NCBI GenBank assembly: GCA_016214035.1
Contig: JACRPF010000020.1
Span: forward strand, 318,800-382,799
Direction of reading: 5' to 3'
Length of the DNA stretch: 64,000 bases
From: Spirochaetota bacterium
GTDB lineage: Bacteria > Spirochaetota > Brachyspiria > Brachyspirales > JACRPF01
The notes beneath the pieces were generated by a model. That model was given only the letters and a program-made list of their open reading frames with translations. It searched no databases and had not been told where the DNA came from. The translations under genes and the position numbers were made by a program. Shown here one piece after another: positions 1 to 9,824 of the stretch. Numbering within the stretch: the stretch's first letter is position 1; every line of letters begins with the position of its first letter.

Positions 1-1000
1 CCCGCCATGAGCATAGTGATGGATAATCCGATTAATTGCCACATAAGGACATTGGCCGGAGCAACAATCACTTTCGATGGCAGCAGTATCATCGCCGCCC
101 AACGGTTATCCGCATGACCAAACCTGATGGGCACTATAGCTACCAGATAGTCTTTTGTTAATTGATATCTTTCTCGTCCTGTTTTTACCGTATTCAAGTA
201 TACTGCATAATCACCACTGCTAATCAAATCAGAGAGTGATCTCCCTCTTACTTGAGGCTGACCGGTTGCAGCAACCACCTTCCCATTGTTGCCGATCAAA
301 TATAGTTTCCCAGTCCCATGATAAATGTTCACCCTATCTGCAACTTCCTGAAGAAAATCCACAGGGATGTCTCTCCTGCGACTCCATAGAAGACATCATT
401 AACCACAATTGGAGCTACAACCGAGATCATCAGCACAGCTTTACCCATAACTGGATAAGTGTACAAATCGGTAACATATTCCCGCTTGGTGCTTTTAGGC
501 ACTTGGTACCAGTCACCGGTATCGAAATCAACAATCGGTTCTACCGAAATAACTCCCGTGCCACGGTTCCAGTAAGGAAAATAGCGCCCGCTCTTGCCAT
601 ATTCTTTCGTATTGGCATACCGCGAATCCTGACCGTCAAAAGCATTCGGCTCCCACAAGGTCCATACGCCTATGTACTGCGGATTCTCGATTAGCACCTG
701 TTTCATCATGGCATTGACCTGTTCGCGACTAATTTTCAGCGTGTTTCCCGGTTGTTTCACAGCCATCAATTCCTGAGCCCTAGCACGAGCTGTATCAAGA
801 CTCACCTCAATTTCCGCCTTCACGATACCAGCTTGAGTTCGCGCTTCTGATAAGGCCCTCTCCTCTGCGGCGCTAATTGCCGATGACCTAGAAATAATTA
901 CCACATAGACTACGACAGCCATACCGCTAATCATCAGACATATGCTTGTCCATATTACTATTGTTATCTTGATTGATTTGATTTTAAATTGTCCATTCAT
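1..1000 (-). pseudogene. Frameshifted, edge-truncated Cache-domain sensor (chemoreceptor or kinase)
   Basis: The gene reads leftward from an ATG at 1000 and runs off the window. Residues 1-35 give a cytoplasmic tail and a hydrophobic segment, followed by an extracellular dCache-type domain with the motifs 'IGVWTLWEPNAFDG', 'YWNRGTG' and 'YPVMGKAVLM'. The original frame stops at 329 just after 'GVAGE'. The domain continues in another frame from about position 374 ('DIPVDFLQEVADRV', 'KLYLIGNNGKVVA', then 'MLMAG' at the edge), so one base is missing near 370-376. The second frame is open to position 1 and ends in a second hydrophobic stretch. This architecture is shared by methyl-accepting chemotaxis proteins and histidine kinases, and the output domain is outside the window. 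The frameshift could be real decay or an assembly error. Confidence 0.7.
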
Positions 1001-1021
1001 GTAACGTCAGTTTACCTTTAT

Positions 1022-2035
1022 TCAGTGTTGAACTATGTCGCGGACCTTTAGCATCAAGTACATGTCGGATCTTTGCTGCAAATCCCATATCGAAAACAGC
1101 TTCTGTATTAGTGCAAGTTTCATCAATAATGCCATAGTGTATACAACATCGCTGGTATATCCGGAAATATAAAGCAATTTCATAGATGGATAAATAGTCA
1201 TACGCTGACCATACATTTCAATGTGGTTCATACTAGACATCATGGCACCGGATAACAGAATATTGACATCTCCTTTGTGCTCCTGTGTCATTTCAAGACT
1301 GCGAGCTGGGTATTCAGCACAAATTATATTATTTGCAAGAACTATAAAAATTATAAAAACCACGCCATCTGATGGGTTCTGCGAGTTAAGTAAAGCGATA
1401 CTTATGAGCCCGTTCAACATGCTTCCATCCTTATTGCACATCAAGGCTTCAGCTGTTGTTTTGCCATTTTGTTTCAAGTTTGTATTGAGGCGCGTGTTAT
1501 TTCGCCCATATTCTTCATCGTTCGCATACAGAATGCGGATATCGCTTCCGATAAGTTCCTTTTTTGAAAAACCAAAAATGATCTCGGCACCGGTGTTGAT
1601 GTCGATAATTTTCCGGTCAAGCGTTGCCATTCCGATGCCTACAGGAGCTACATAAAAGATGCTGTTTCGTACTGCTTCGTTATGCTGTATATGCCGATTC
1701 ACGCTCATTATGGTATAAGACATCTGGTTGAAGGATTGCGCAAGCATTCCAAGTTCATCACGGGAGGACACGATAGTGCGTGCACACAAGTCACCGGCGG
1801 TGATCTTCTGCCGCACGTCCATGCGGGGCATTTTAAGATCGAGCAATATAACCACAGGATTACCCTCGGGACGCTCGGCATAGGTACCGCGGCGATAAAG
1901 AGAATCCAACGACTCCACCCCATCCCGCGAAATGACGATATAATTAGCCAGCTTGTATTTACTGAGCGCATTGACCGTCAACTCGATATCTTTGAGGTCA
2001 TCTTCGACAAACAAAATACGTTTCAATGAATCCAT
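1022..2035 (-). pseudogene. Mosaic response-regulator pseudogene with inserted HAMP/PAS segment
   Basis: The start at 2035 is chosen because GAAGGAG lies 7 nt upstream. Residues 1 to about 73 are the first half of an Rcp1-type receiver ('ILFVEDDLKDIELTV', 'VVILLDLKMPRMD'). Directly after 'RMD' the frame switches to about 155 residues that closely match the HAMP end and first PAS domain of the neighbouring kinase. The last 100 residues look like the second half of a different receiver, with 'PSMKLLYISGYTSDVVY' and 'IQKLFSI'. Its phosphoacceptor stretch reads 'ILLSGAMMSSMN' where such domains normally carry Asp. No kinase core or complete receiver is left, so the product is unlikely to signal. 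It lies just downstream of the kinase, whose stop at 2050 precedes this start, as expected for a former kinase-regulator pair. Confidence 0.7.
1353..1823 (-). repeat. 471-bp copy of kinase HAMP/PAS1 coding DNA (copy 2)
   Basis: This stretch aligns without net indels to 4778-5248 at a constant offset of 3425 bp. By eye the encoded segments differ at about 21 of 155 residues. The end at 1823 falls in the shared string CACGTCCATG, which also occurs at the receiver's 'RMD' codons, so short homology may have guided the fusion. Confidence 0.85.
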
Positions 2036-2049
2036 AGGAATACTCCTTC

Positions 2050-5000
2050 TCAATGTTCCTTCGGCAGCGAAAAATAGAATGTCGCGCCCTTATCAAGAGC
2101 CCCTTCCGCCCACGTCCGTCCACCGTGTTTGCTGATAATGCGCCGTACATTCGCCAGCCCCACACCATTACCCTCAAATTCGTCATCACGGTGTAATCGT
2201 TGAAAAACGCCGAATAAATTATCCATATAATTCGGATCAAACCCCACTCCATTGTCACGTACAAAAATGACGATCTCCGCATCCTCGCTGCGGTATCCAA
2301 TTTCAATCTCCGCCTGCTCGCGGTGCCGTGTGAATTTAATTGCATTCGAGACCAGATTTACCATCACCGTACGCAGAAGTGACTGGTCACCCATGACTGT
2401 CGGCATTTCTGCAATGCGCCACGATATATGCCTTCCTTTTATATCCTGAGAAAACTCCTTGATAACATCGTGTGTAATATCATCCATATCCACCGGATGT
2501 ATATTCATCCCATATCGTCCTAGCCGTGAAAAAGCGAGAAGATCGTCGATCAAGGTCCCCATTTTATTTGTTGAATCAAGGATGTTATGCATATAACGGC
2601 GGCATTGCTCATCAAGTTTACCTTCTGTCATATCCTGCAACATTTCCATGAATCCGTCGATGTGACGCAGCGGCGCGCGCAGATCATGCGAGACGGTATA
2701 GGAAAACGCCTCCATCTCTTGGTTTATAACATTGAGTTCCGTAGTTCTTTCCTTGACTAATTCCTCCAAGTGGTTGCGGTATTTTCCTAACTCATCTTCA
2801 GATTTTTTACGCGTAGTGATATCCTGTACACTACCAATGGCATAGAGTGGTTTTCCATTTGAGTCTAAATATATTCCAGCAATATCACTTACCCATTTCA
2901 TTTGTCCACTCTTGTGCGTGAACCGATATTCAACTTGAATTTTACCACCTCCATTTGCAATAGCTGTGCTTATTGCCTCCTGGCAAACATGAACATCATC
3001 GGGATTAGTTAGTGCATTTACTTCTTCAACTGACATTTTACAAAGTTCTTCAGATGAATAACCGGAAATATTCTTTATCACCGGGCTCATATAGTCATAG
3101 GTGTTGGTAGTGTAATTTCTTTGGTAGAGTGCCACCTGCGAATTTTCTAATATCGCTTTGAAGTGCGCTTCACTTTTACGTAATGCGTCTTCAATATGTC
3201 TTCGTTCCGTGATATCGAGCAATATCCCATTAAAAACTATTTCGCCTTTCTGCCTTTTGGATACAGATGCTCCTCTTACATATTTCTCTTCTTTTGCCGT
3301 AGGAGTAATGAGTTTTCCTTCAAAGTCCCAACTACTTTCACTGCTAATTGCTTCTTTAATTGATGTAATAAACCTTTCCTTATCTTCTTCAGCCACACAT
3401 TCGAGAAAGCGAGTAAAATAAGTTTCCAATGGCTCAGCCTTTACACCAAATATGTCTTCTGAACGTTCGCTTACAAAATATAAGCCCCATTCGCCATTAT
3501 CCTTTGCAAAAAATTGATATACAACACCCGGCACTTTGTTTGCTATATCTTTTAAGCGTTCTTCGCTCTCTTTCAGCGCCTCTGCTGCCCGCTTACTTTC
3601 TGTGATGTCAATGATGTACCCCAAATAATGGGTTATCTTGCCGCTTCTATCCCGGACAACCGTGGTGTAGTCATAGAGCCAGCGATAATTCCCGTCCGCC
3701 CTAGCGATCCGGTACTCTTGTTCAAAGAAAGGTACCCCTTCATTGCTGTGAGCCACCACCTCATCCCCGATTCTCTGAAGATCATCCGGATGCACGATGC
3801 TGGCATAGGGAAACCTTCCGGAAAGAAAATCCTCAGGTTTGTATCCGAATTGCGCTGTGATGTTGGGAGAGACGTACTCGACGGGCCAACCCGAGGCTGA
3901 TAACCACTTAAAAACAACTACGGGTCCAGCTATGAAAAGCTTGTTCTCATCCTGCAACTCTTTTTCAGCCCGCTTGCGATCAGTAATATCCTGCACACTG
4001 CCCATACAATAGATTGGTGTACCATTTGAATCCAAAGTCATTTCACCAACATCACTCACCCATCTTATTTTTCCGTTCTTATGTGTGAATCGATATTCAA
4101 AATGAACCTTACCTCCTCCATTTGCAACAGCTGTGCCTAATGCCTGTTGAATAGCATGAACATCATCGGGATTAATTAACGCATTTACTTCATCAACCGA
4201 CATATACATCAGTTCTTCTGATGTATAACCGGTAATATTTTTAATAACCGGGCTCATATATTCATAGGTATTTGAAATATAATCTCTCTTATATAGGGCA
4301 ACTTGTGAATTTTCCAAAATGGCTCTGAAACGGGCTTCGTTAGCCCGCACAACTTCCTCCACTCGCTTGCGTTCGGTGATATCTTCATATACCCCTAATA
4401 CTCCATACACATTTCCATTGGCATCTGTAAGCGGCATCTTGGATGTATCAATCCAGAGACGAGTTCCGTCTGCTTGCTGCAGCGGTTCGATAATATGCAG
4501 TTTAGGACGATTGTTGGTTATCACCTCATGATCATCGGCGCGGTATGCTTCAGCCTCTTCTTTCGGCCAAGGCAGATCAAAATCGGTTTTTCCTGCAATT
4601 GCATCCGGCGTGCCGATTCCAACAGCCTGTCTGAATACTTTGTTGCAGCCTATATAGACACCATTTTTATCCTTCCAGAATATAGATTGAGGCACTGCGT
4701 CCAAAATCTGAGATAATATTTGTTGACTATTGCGAAGTGATTCTTCGGCTCGCTTCTGTTCGGTGATATCCATAATGATAAAAACCACGCCATCCGATGG
4801 GTTCTGCGGGTTAAGTAAAGCGATGCTTATGAGCCCATTCAACATGCTTCCGTGCTTATTGCACATCAAGGCTTCAGCTGTTGTTTTGCCTTTTTGCATC
4901 AAGTCAGTATAAAGGAGCGTGTTATTTCGCTCATATTCATCATCGTTCGCATACAGAATGCGGATATCGCTTCCGATAAGCTCCTTTTTTGAAAAACCAA

Positions 5001-6180
5001 AAATGAGTTCGGCACCGTTGTTGATGTCGATAATTTTCCGGTCAAGCGTTGCCATTCCGATGCCTACCGGAGCGACATTAAAGATGCTGCTTAGTACTGC
5101 TTCGCTATGCTGTATATGCTGATTCACGCTCATTATGGTATCAGCCATCTGGTTGAAGGATAGCGCTAGCATTCCAAGTTCATCACGGGAGGACACGACC
5201 GTGCGTGCGCACAGGTCACCGGCGGTGATCTTCTGCTGCACGTCCATGAGCCGCTTGATAGGTGTGAGGATTATTCGTCGCAGCACGAATGCGAGAAATA
5301 ATGCCAACATGATTGTCCCAACGAGCATCGCTACTGTTGCGATTACCGAATGATACACTTTTCTCAGCGCTTCCGACCGTTTACTGACAACCGCTAGTTT
5401 CCATTTTGTTGGCGGTATTTCACGAGAGTAGAGTGTGCAGGATTCGTTATTAATCACTAGCGGAACGGGTGTGCTATTCGCCTGTGAAATGGCTTTCAGC
5501 AACGTAGCCTTTATTTTTTCCCAGGTCACATTAACACCCTGTTCACCACAGATCATATTTCCCTCGTCATCAAGAAGCATCGCAAAACCAGTTGAACCAA
5601 TGCGTATCCTATTGACGCGTTCAATTAACTTTGCTATTCGTATAGTGCCGCCGAGTGCGCCAATATGCCTTTTGTTTTCGTCATATATTGGAACGAGTAA
5701 AAGCACAATGGCCTCGCCTGTATCCCGGCTTACGAGGGGTTTCGATACGACTATTTCTCCTCTTTGAACAGATGGAAAGTAATACCGGTCGGAAACGCTG
5801 AAGCTTTTCCCATCTGTTCCGTGAACCGTACCGTCGAGTTCATCGTAGTATAAATACTCGATGTCCTCCATTGTTTCACCCCACTGGCGAAGCTGCGGTA
5901 TAATTTCCGAAAGCCGGCCACCGTGTAGTGAACGGCTTGCTGCGAGCGTAGTCATTGTGTCGATGTGCGTTTTTAAATAATCTCGTATTGCCTGGGAGTG
6001 AATATCTGCCTGTAGCCGTGAAAGATTTTCCGATTCTTCAGTAAGCGCATGCGTCGCAAAGTTGAAACCGACATAAAGGACTGCGCCGCCCCCAAACACC
6101 AAAGGTATAAGCGCAAGAAAAAGTATTTTTCGGGTCAGATTCATTCCCGAAATAAAATCCTTTATGGCCATATGCACCAC
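2050..6180 (-). CDS. Membrane-bound multi-PAS sensor histidine kinase
   Basis: A 1376-residue sensor kinase. Seen in order: TM1 (about 18-40), an extracellular Cache-like sensor (about 45-270), TM2 (about 280-305), HAMP (about 305-355, 'DELGMLALSFNQM'), six PAS/PAC units (about 370-1135, most ending in 'DITERKR'-like linkers), HisKA with 'VSHDLRAPLRHIDGF' as the H-box (about 1160) and HATPase with 'NLVSNAIKFT', 'DNGVGFD' and 'GNGVGLANVRRII'. The kinase core resembles the phytochrome-type HisKA/HATPase family. PAS units 3 and 6 are nearly the same sequence ('ILENSQVALY', 'EVNAL.NPDDVH'), pointing to internal duplication. No receiver or output domain is attached. Its natural partner may have been the downstream response regulator, now a pseudogene, or the regulator at 6647. 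The ligand is unknown. Confidence 0.9.
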   Translation of the reverse strand: MVHMAIKDFISGMNLTRKILFLALIPLVFGGGAVLYVGFNFATHALTEESENLSRLQADIHSQAIRDYLKTHIDTMTTLAASRSLHGGRLSEIIPQLRQWGETMEDIEYLYYDELDGTVHGTDGKSFSVSDRYYFPSVQRGEIVVSKPLVSRDTGEAIVLLLVPIYDENKRHIGALGGTIRIAKLIERVNRIRIGSTGFAMLLDDEGNMICGEQGVNVTWEKIKATLLKAISQANSTPVPLVINNESCTLYSREIPPTKWKLAVVSKRSEALRKVYHSVIATVAMLVGTIMLALFLAFVLRRIILTPIKRLMDVQQKITAGDLCARTVVSSRDELGMLALSFNQMADTIMSVNQHIQHSEAVLSSIFNVAPVGIGMATLDRKIIDINNGAELIFGFSKKELIGSDIRILYANDDEYERNNTLLYTDLMQKGKTTAEALMCNKHGSMLNGLISIALLNPQNPSDGVVFIIMDITEQKRAEESLRNSQQILSQILDAVPQSIFWKDKNGVYIGCNKVFRQAVGIGTPDAIAGKTDFDLPWPKEEAEAYRADDHEVITNNRPKLHIIEPLQQADGTRLWIDTSKMPLTDANGNVYGVLGVYEDITERKRVEEVVRANEARFRAILENSQVALYKRDYISNTYEYMSPVIKNITGYTSEELMYMSVDEVNALINPDDVHAIQQALGTAVANGGGKVHFEYRFTHKNGKIRWVSDVGEMTLDSNGTPIYCMGSVQDITDRKRAEKELQDENKLFIAGPVVVFKWLSASGWPVEYVSPNITAQFGYKPEDFLSGRFPYASIVHPDDLQRIGDEVVAHSNEGVPFFEQEYRIARADGNYRWLYDYTTVVRDRSGKITHYLGYIIDITESKRAAEALKESEERLKDIANKVPGVVYQFFAKDNGEWGLYFVSERSEDIFGVKAEPLETYFTRFLECVAEEDKERFITSIKEAISSESSWDFEGKLITPTAKEEKYVRGASVSKRQKGEIVFNGILLDITERRHIEDALRKSEAHFKAILENSQVALYQRNYTTNTYDYMSPVIKNISGYSSEELCKMSVEEVNALTNPDDVHVCQEAISTAIANGGGKIQVEYRFTHKSGQMKWVSDIAGIYLDSNGKPLYAIGSVQDITTRKKSEDELGKYRNHLEELVKERTTELNVINQEMEAFSYTVSHDLRAPLRHIDGFMEMLQDMTEGKLDEQCRRYMHNILDSTNKMGTLIDDLLAFSRLGRYGMNIHPVDMDDITHDVIKEFSQDIKGRHISWRIAEMPTVMGDQSLLRTVMVNLVSNAIKFTRHREQAEIEIGYRSEDAEIVIFVRDNGVGFDPNYMDNLFGVFQRLHRDDEFEGNGVGLANVRRIISKHGGRTWAEGALDKGATFYFSLPKEH
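4778..5248 (-). repeat. 471-bp kinase HAMP/PAS1 segment (source copy 1)
   Basis: Intact in-frame part of the kinase gene that is duplicated at 1353-1823 in the neighbouring mosaic pseudogene. This copy is taken as the source because it lies in a complete domain context (TM2-HAMP-PAS). Confidence 0.85.
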
Positions 6181-6207
6181 CTGGGCCGAATTCCATAGCC
6201 CGTAGTG

Positions 6208-6330
6208 TCAGTACTCCGATAGTGTAATAATCTGTCCGTTGCCATCACCTTTTTCATTACTCTTTAATGTACTCTCAAACACGTCCGGCGGCAAGTATCC
6301 AAGAGATGAAAGTAACCGCTTCCGGCCAGA
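6208..6330 (-). mobile_element. IS3-family transposase C-terminal remnant
   Basis: On the minus strand a 40-codon fragment ends at the TGA at 6208-6210. It contains 'SSLGYLPPDVFES', which matches the conserved C-terminal 'HS.LGY.SP..FE' signature of IS3-family OrfB integrase-type transposases. An in-frame stop at 6331-6333 precedes it, and no DDE core is present. It sits 28 bp upstream of the large kinase gene. Only the tail of a degraded element remains, and I could not find its terminal repeats. Confidence 0.55.
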
Positions 6331-6387
6331 TCACCTCATCTCATTACAAATCAATATGCCGGCGGCTCTGTCCATGCCGGCATTTTT
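6303..6387 (+). terminator. Orphan rho-independent terminator with preceding hairpin
   Basis: TGCCGGC (6357-6363) pairs with GCCGGCA (6376-6382) and is followed by a T-run (6382-6387), the form of a plus-strand intrinsic terminator. Just upstream GAGATGA (6303-6309) can pair with TCATCTC (6336-6342). No plus-strand gene ends here. It may terminate readthrough or antisense transcription from the kinase side, or belong to the IS remnant. The rest of 6181-6646 shows no gene. Confidence 0.5.
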
Positions 6388-6646
6388 TCAATAGATATTA
6401 TCCCTACACTTGAAGCTGTTTTTACAAAAATCATATATCGTGTATTTCAAAATGCACCTCAATGTGAGCACATGAAACACTTTTGGAAAATTATTTCTTT
6501 GTTATAGTCTTCTGTGTAAATGTATGCCCTTAAACAAATAACAAACCGTGAGCGGCATCATAACTATCGATGTTGGGGCGTACGAAGATAATTTCATCGA
6601 GTTCGGATTGAAAAAATCCATCACCTATGGGAGTAATAGAAATACA

Positions 6647-7072
6647 ATGGACGATGTAATACTCATTGTAGATGACGCGCCATTAATACGACAGCTGGTT
6701 AAGATTTTGCTCACCGATGAGGGATATTTTATAATTGAGGCTGAAAGCGTACATACCGCATTGACAATGCTTTCGGGGACGACGCCCCGAATGGTTATTA
6801 CGGATATCAATATGCCGGGAAGCAATGGCGTTGAGCTTATATCCCATATTCGCGCAAACAATACTATGCTGCCGATACTCGTTCTCAGCAGTGATGTCAG
6901 GAAGACGCTGCAAGACGAGTGCCGGATTGCCGGGGCAACAGCAATGATGGATAAATTACATATTATCGATTATCTTTGCGATACGGTAAATGTTTTATTA
7001 AAGCAAAATAATACAAGGACACATGACAATAGATTTCCAGAAAGTCCGAGATATATTTTCTTAAACAGATGA
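6647..7072 (+). CDS. Single-domain CheY-like response regulator
   Basis: A stand-alone receiver of 141 residues starting 'MDDVILIVDDAP'. The acidic pair is in 'IVDDA', the phosphoacceptor Asp in 'MVITDINMPG', the conserved Ser in 'LVLSSD', and the switch Lys in 'AMMDKLH'. There is no DNA-binding or enzymatic output domain, so it probably works by protein contact, as in chemotaxis or a phosphorelay. An upstream GTG at 6548 would add 33 residues without domain similarity. The ATG at 6647 fits the fold, although its GGGAG lies rather far upstream. It is transcribed divergently from the kinase at 2050-6180 and may be its partner. Confidence 0.75.
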   Translation: MDDVILIVDDAPLIRQLVKILLTDEGYFIIEAESVHTALTMLSGTTPRMVITDINMPGSNGVELISHIRANNTMLPILVLSSDVRKTLQDECRIAGATAMMDKLHIIDYLCDTVNVLLKQNNTRTHDNRFPESPRYIFLNR

Positions 7073-7216
7073 GATAAGGATATCTATGATATGATGCATG
7101 CGGACACAAGCGAAACATCAGCAAATGATTTTTGAATATTTGCACAGGCCATTTTCGATTATTTGTAGTATACTAATATTTAAATATTCCTATTTCCCGC
7201 CAAGGTCTATTGCTAT

Positions 7217-8476
7217 ATGAAATTATGTTTTCTTGCATCCTGGGATTTTAGCAAAGTGTCATTATACCGTATTCTTCGGTATAACAAAATACTTGTGAAT
7301 ATTGCCGAAGAAGCAGTCGTTATCGGAGCCACCTGCAAATTTTTTGATTCGACACTCGACCTATCCGATTTTTATCGTCGAAAAGAGCATTTGCAGTACG
7401 ACGGAATCATTTTTATGCTTGGGTGGGGATGTAGAGAGCACGAACGAATATGTCACCGCATTGAGCTTCAAGTCCCCTCGGTCAATATTATGCTCGATTC
7501 TCGATATCCTAATAGAAATTATGTCGGCTGCGATGATGCAGGTTCAATGCAGGCGCTTCTCGTCCATCTCGTTTCAGAAGGATTTCAACGCATCGGTCTT
7601 TTCAATCACAGCAATCAGGCGCATACGCACCTGCAATACCGCACCTATAATGATTTTATTCGCCGCAATGGACTTCCACTGCGCCAGGAATGGGTAGCCG
7701 GTTTTAACCTGAAGACAAATTTATTCAAGCGCACGTTACATAAATATGTGATCAACAAAAATTTTCAGAATAGGAATTCGTTATTTGACGCTTATATGAA
7801 CGTACCTGAACGTCCGGCAGCTATAATATTTTCCCTCGACTTGTGGGCGATACATTTTTGCGAATATGCAAAAGAACGTGGCATTCGAATCCCCGAGGAT
7901 ATCGCCATTGCGACATTTGAAAGCGGAACCCATCAGGAGGTCGAGAATAATTTTCTGACTATCGCGCGCGAGGATCATGTGTATATTGCAAAGACCGGCG
8001 TTCGCCTATTGAATGAAATTATTCAAGGACGGCGCGAACGATACAACAATAGTATCCTCTTCCCACCAGATATCATTATACGGAAGTCGTCACTTAAGAA
8101 TTCATACGACAAGGTTCAGACCGAGCGAGATATATTCAAACATCATGTTGCATCTTGTATTCACCAGTACTACGCGGACAATGAACTGAAAAAAACAATC
8201 TGTACTCAACTGGGTATTTCCAAAGAGTATTTTTTCAAAAAGTTCAAGATTGTGTTCGGGAAGGATTTTTCTTCACATATTATCGCATACCGGTTAGAAA
8301 AAGCCGCATATTATCTTATGCACACAATCACCCCCATCACCGAAATCCTTTTCAATTGCGGTTTCAATAATAGTCAGAATTTCAATTATTCGTTTCGGAA
8401 AAAATATGGTTGTACACCGAAGGAATATCGAAAAAGGAAAAGCATCCGGAACCATCAAGTACTTCACAATGCATGA
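7217..8476 (+). CDS. XylR-type transcription regulator: LacI-like sensor plus AraC HTH
   Basis: A 419-residue regulator. Residues 1 to about 285 resemble a periplasmic-binding-protein fold of the LacI/XylR type, with 'YDGIIFMLGWG', 'VGCDDAGSMQALLVHL', 'GFQRIGLF' and 'IRIPEDIAIATFES'. Residues about 310-410 form a double helix-turn-helix AraC domain, with 'LGISKEYFFKKFK', 'ITEILFNCGFNNSQNF' and 'FRKKYGCTPKEYRKR'. Enterobacterial XylR has the same layout and activates sugar catabolism genes when sugar binds. No sugar operon lies next to this gene, so its target and ligand are unknown. The gene has the lower GC of the flanking patch. Confidence 0.85.
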   Translation: MKLCFLASWDFSKVSLYRILRYNKILVNIAEEAVVIGATCKFFDSTLDLSDFYRRKEHLQYDGIIFMLGWGCREHERICHRIELQVPSVNIMLDSRYPNRNYVGCDDAGSMQALLVHLVSEGFQRIGLFNHSNQAHTHLQYRTYNDFIRRNGLPLRQEWVAGFNLKTNLFKRTLHKYVINKNFQNRNSLFDAYMNVPERPAAIIFSLDLWAIHFCEYAKERGIRIPEDIAIATFESGTHQEVENNFLTIAREDHVYIAKTGVRLLNEIIQGRRERYNNSILFPPDIIIRKSSLKNSYDKVQTERDIFKHHVASCIHQYYADNELKKTICTQLGISKEYFFKKFKIVFGKDFSSHIIAYRLEKAAYYLMHTITPITEILFNCGFNNSQNFNYSFRKKYGCTPKEYRKRKSIRNHQVLHNA

Positions 8477-8750
8477 GTCTGAACTGAGCCCCATCACCAG
8501 CATAGTCTTTTTATCCGATTATTGAAATCTGACCATTGCCATCCCTCTGTTCATTGTATTTTCCTTTTTAGCCGCATAACATTTCATCAAGGTTAATTCC
8601 ATCGATCAACCACATCAAGCTGTTATTTTTCATTTCAGCGAGGCGTAGAAGCGGGGCGCGACATATCACCCATTATCGGCACATAATCACGCATGGTTCC
8701 CATCCAAATTCATACTCATGCACGGATAGTGCAATTTAATACGGCACACG

Positions 8751-9824
8751 TCAACCGCCGAGAAGTGCTATGCGGGAGAAAATATAGGAAAGAGACTCTT
8801 CTTTAATAACATGTCTGAGAAACGGCGTCCCGTCACCGCCGCCGATTTTTCTTTTTTTCCCGGGCAGACGTGACCGCCACTTTCTTGTGCCGTCGGTGCG
8901 CTGCCAGGTGACAAGGCCGATGCGCTCGGCGTCAAGTTCCAGACAGGTGCAGCCGCGCTTGCCGATGGGCGAACCCGGATTGAAAAGACAGGGAACGAGC
9001 AGGTTCTCATGGTAAAGACTTGCGACAGATTCCCCCCGCTGTTTCCGCCGCGCCACGGCTTCGTTCATCTCCTGTTTAATGGCGGCAATGCGCACGGCGG
9101 TCTTTCTGCGTTTTGCCTCGGCCATCTTCGGGTATTGCCTGCAGAGGAGCTCGATCTCGAAACGAAGCGAATCGATCTTCGACATCGACTCGAACAGGGG
9201 GCGATGGGTGTGTCCGATGATGGAGAGGATACGCTCCTGCTGGGCGAACGCGTAAACGTGCTTTTCCACGAAAAAACGTTTCGTGCTGCTCTGAGCGACC
9301 GTGATATTTTTGATTCCGAGCGGTGTGGCCAGATAACGAAGGACAAAGGCGGCAACCGCATTGTATTCGCGGTCATATCTGCTCATCTGATGACCGTGAA
9401 AGATGAATATCTCTCCATGCGCGTGGCTCAGGCGAAGGCTCTCGCCCAGCGGATATGCCGGCGCGCCCGCTCCCGTGTATGTGAGCTCAAGGTCGTGGTT
9501 ACCGACTATCTTGCAGAGCTTGCCGGCGTTGTGAAATGAATCAAGTATACGATAGAACTCGGGCCACGTGCGGCGTATATCGCGTTCCTCAAAGCGGTAC
9601 AGGTCCTCGATGTCGCCGTTGAGCACGAGCGTGAAGCCCCGTTTCAGATAATAACGGAGCGAATAGAGAACCATCTCCGCGTTCTGGCGGAAATCATCAC
9701 CGCGCTTTCCGTTACCGAGATGCAGATCCGACATGATGACCACGGGCCCCAGACGATCCAGATCGAGCCTTGGCGACGCCTGGTACAGGGCCTGGAGAAT
9801 GCCCAGACTTTCATCCGCTTTCAC
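8751..9824 (-). CDS. Calcineurin-like metallophosphoesterase
   Basis: A 357-residue protein with the complete di-metal phosphoesterase motif set: 'SDLHLG' (about 32), 'NGDIEDL' (about 70), 'GNHDLE' (about 115), 'FHGHQM' and 'IGHTHRP'. The family hydrolyses phosphomono- or diesters, and the layout is closest to UDP-diacylglucosamine-hydrolase-like or DNA-repair-like members. The substrate cannot be told from sequence. A Lys/Arg-rich insert (about 225-260, 'AEAKRRKTAVRIA') and a basic segment ('KWRSRLPGKKRK') are unusual and could bind nucleic acid or membrane. It starts with GTG and overlaps the stop of the upstream AraC-type gene by 4 bp (GTGA), so the two are co-translated. Confidence 0.85.
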   Translation of the reverse strand: MKADESLGILQALYQASPRLDLDRLGPVVIMSDLHLGNGKRGDDFRQNAEMVLYSLRYYLKRGFTLVLNGDIEDLYRFEERDIRRTWPEFYRILDSFHNAGKLCKIVGNHDLELTYTGAGAPAYPLGESLRLSHAHGEIFIFHGHQMSRYDREYNAVAAFVLRYLATPLGIKNITVAQSSTKRFFVEKHVYAFAQQERILSIIGHTHRPLFESMSKIDSLRFEIELLCRQYPKMAEAKRRKTAVRIAAIKQEMNEAVARRKQRGESVASLYHENLLVPCLFNPGSPIGKRGCTCLELDAERIGLVTWQRTDGTRKWRSRLPGKKRKIGGGDGTPFLRHVIKEESLSYIFSRIALLGG

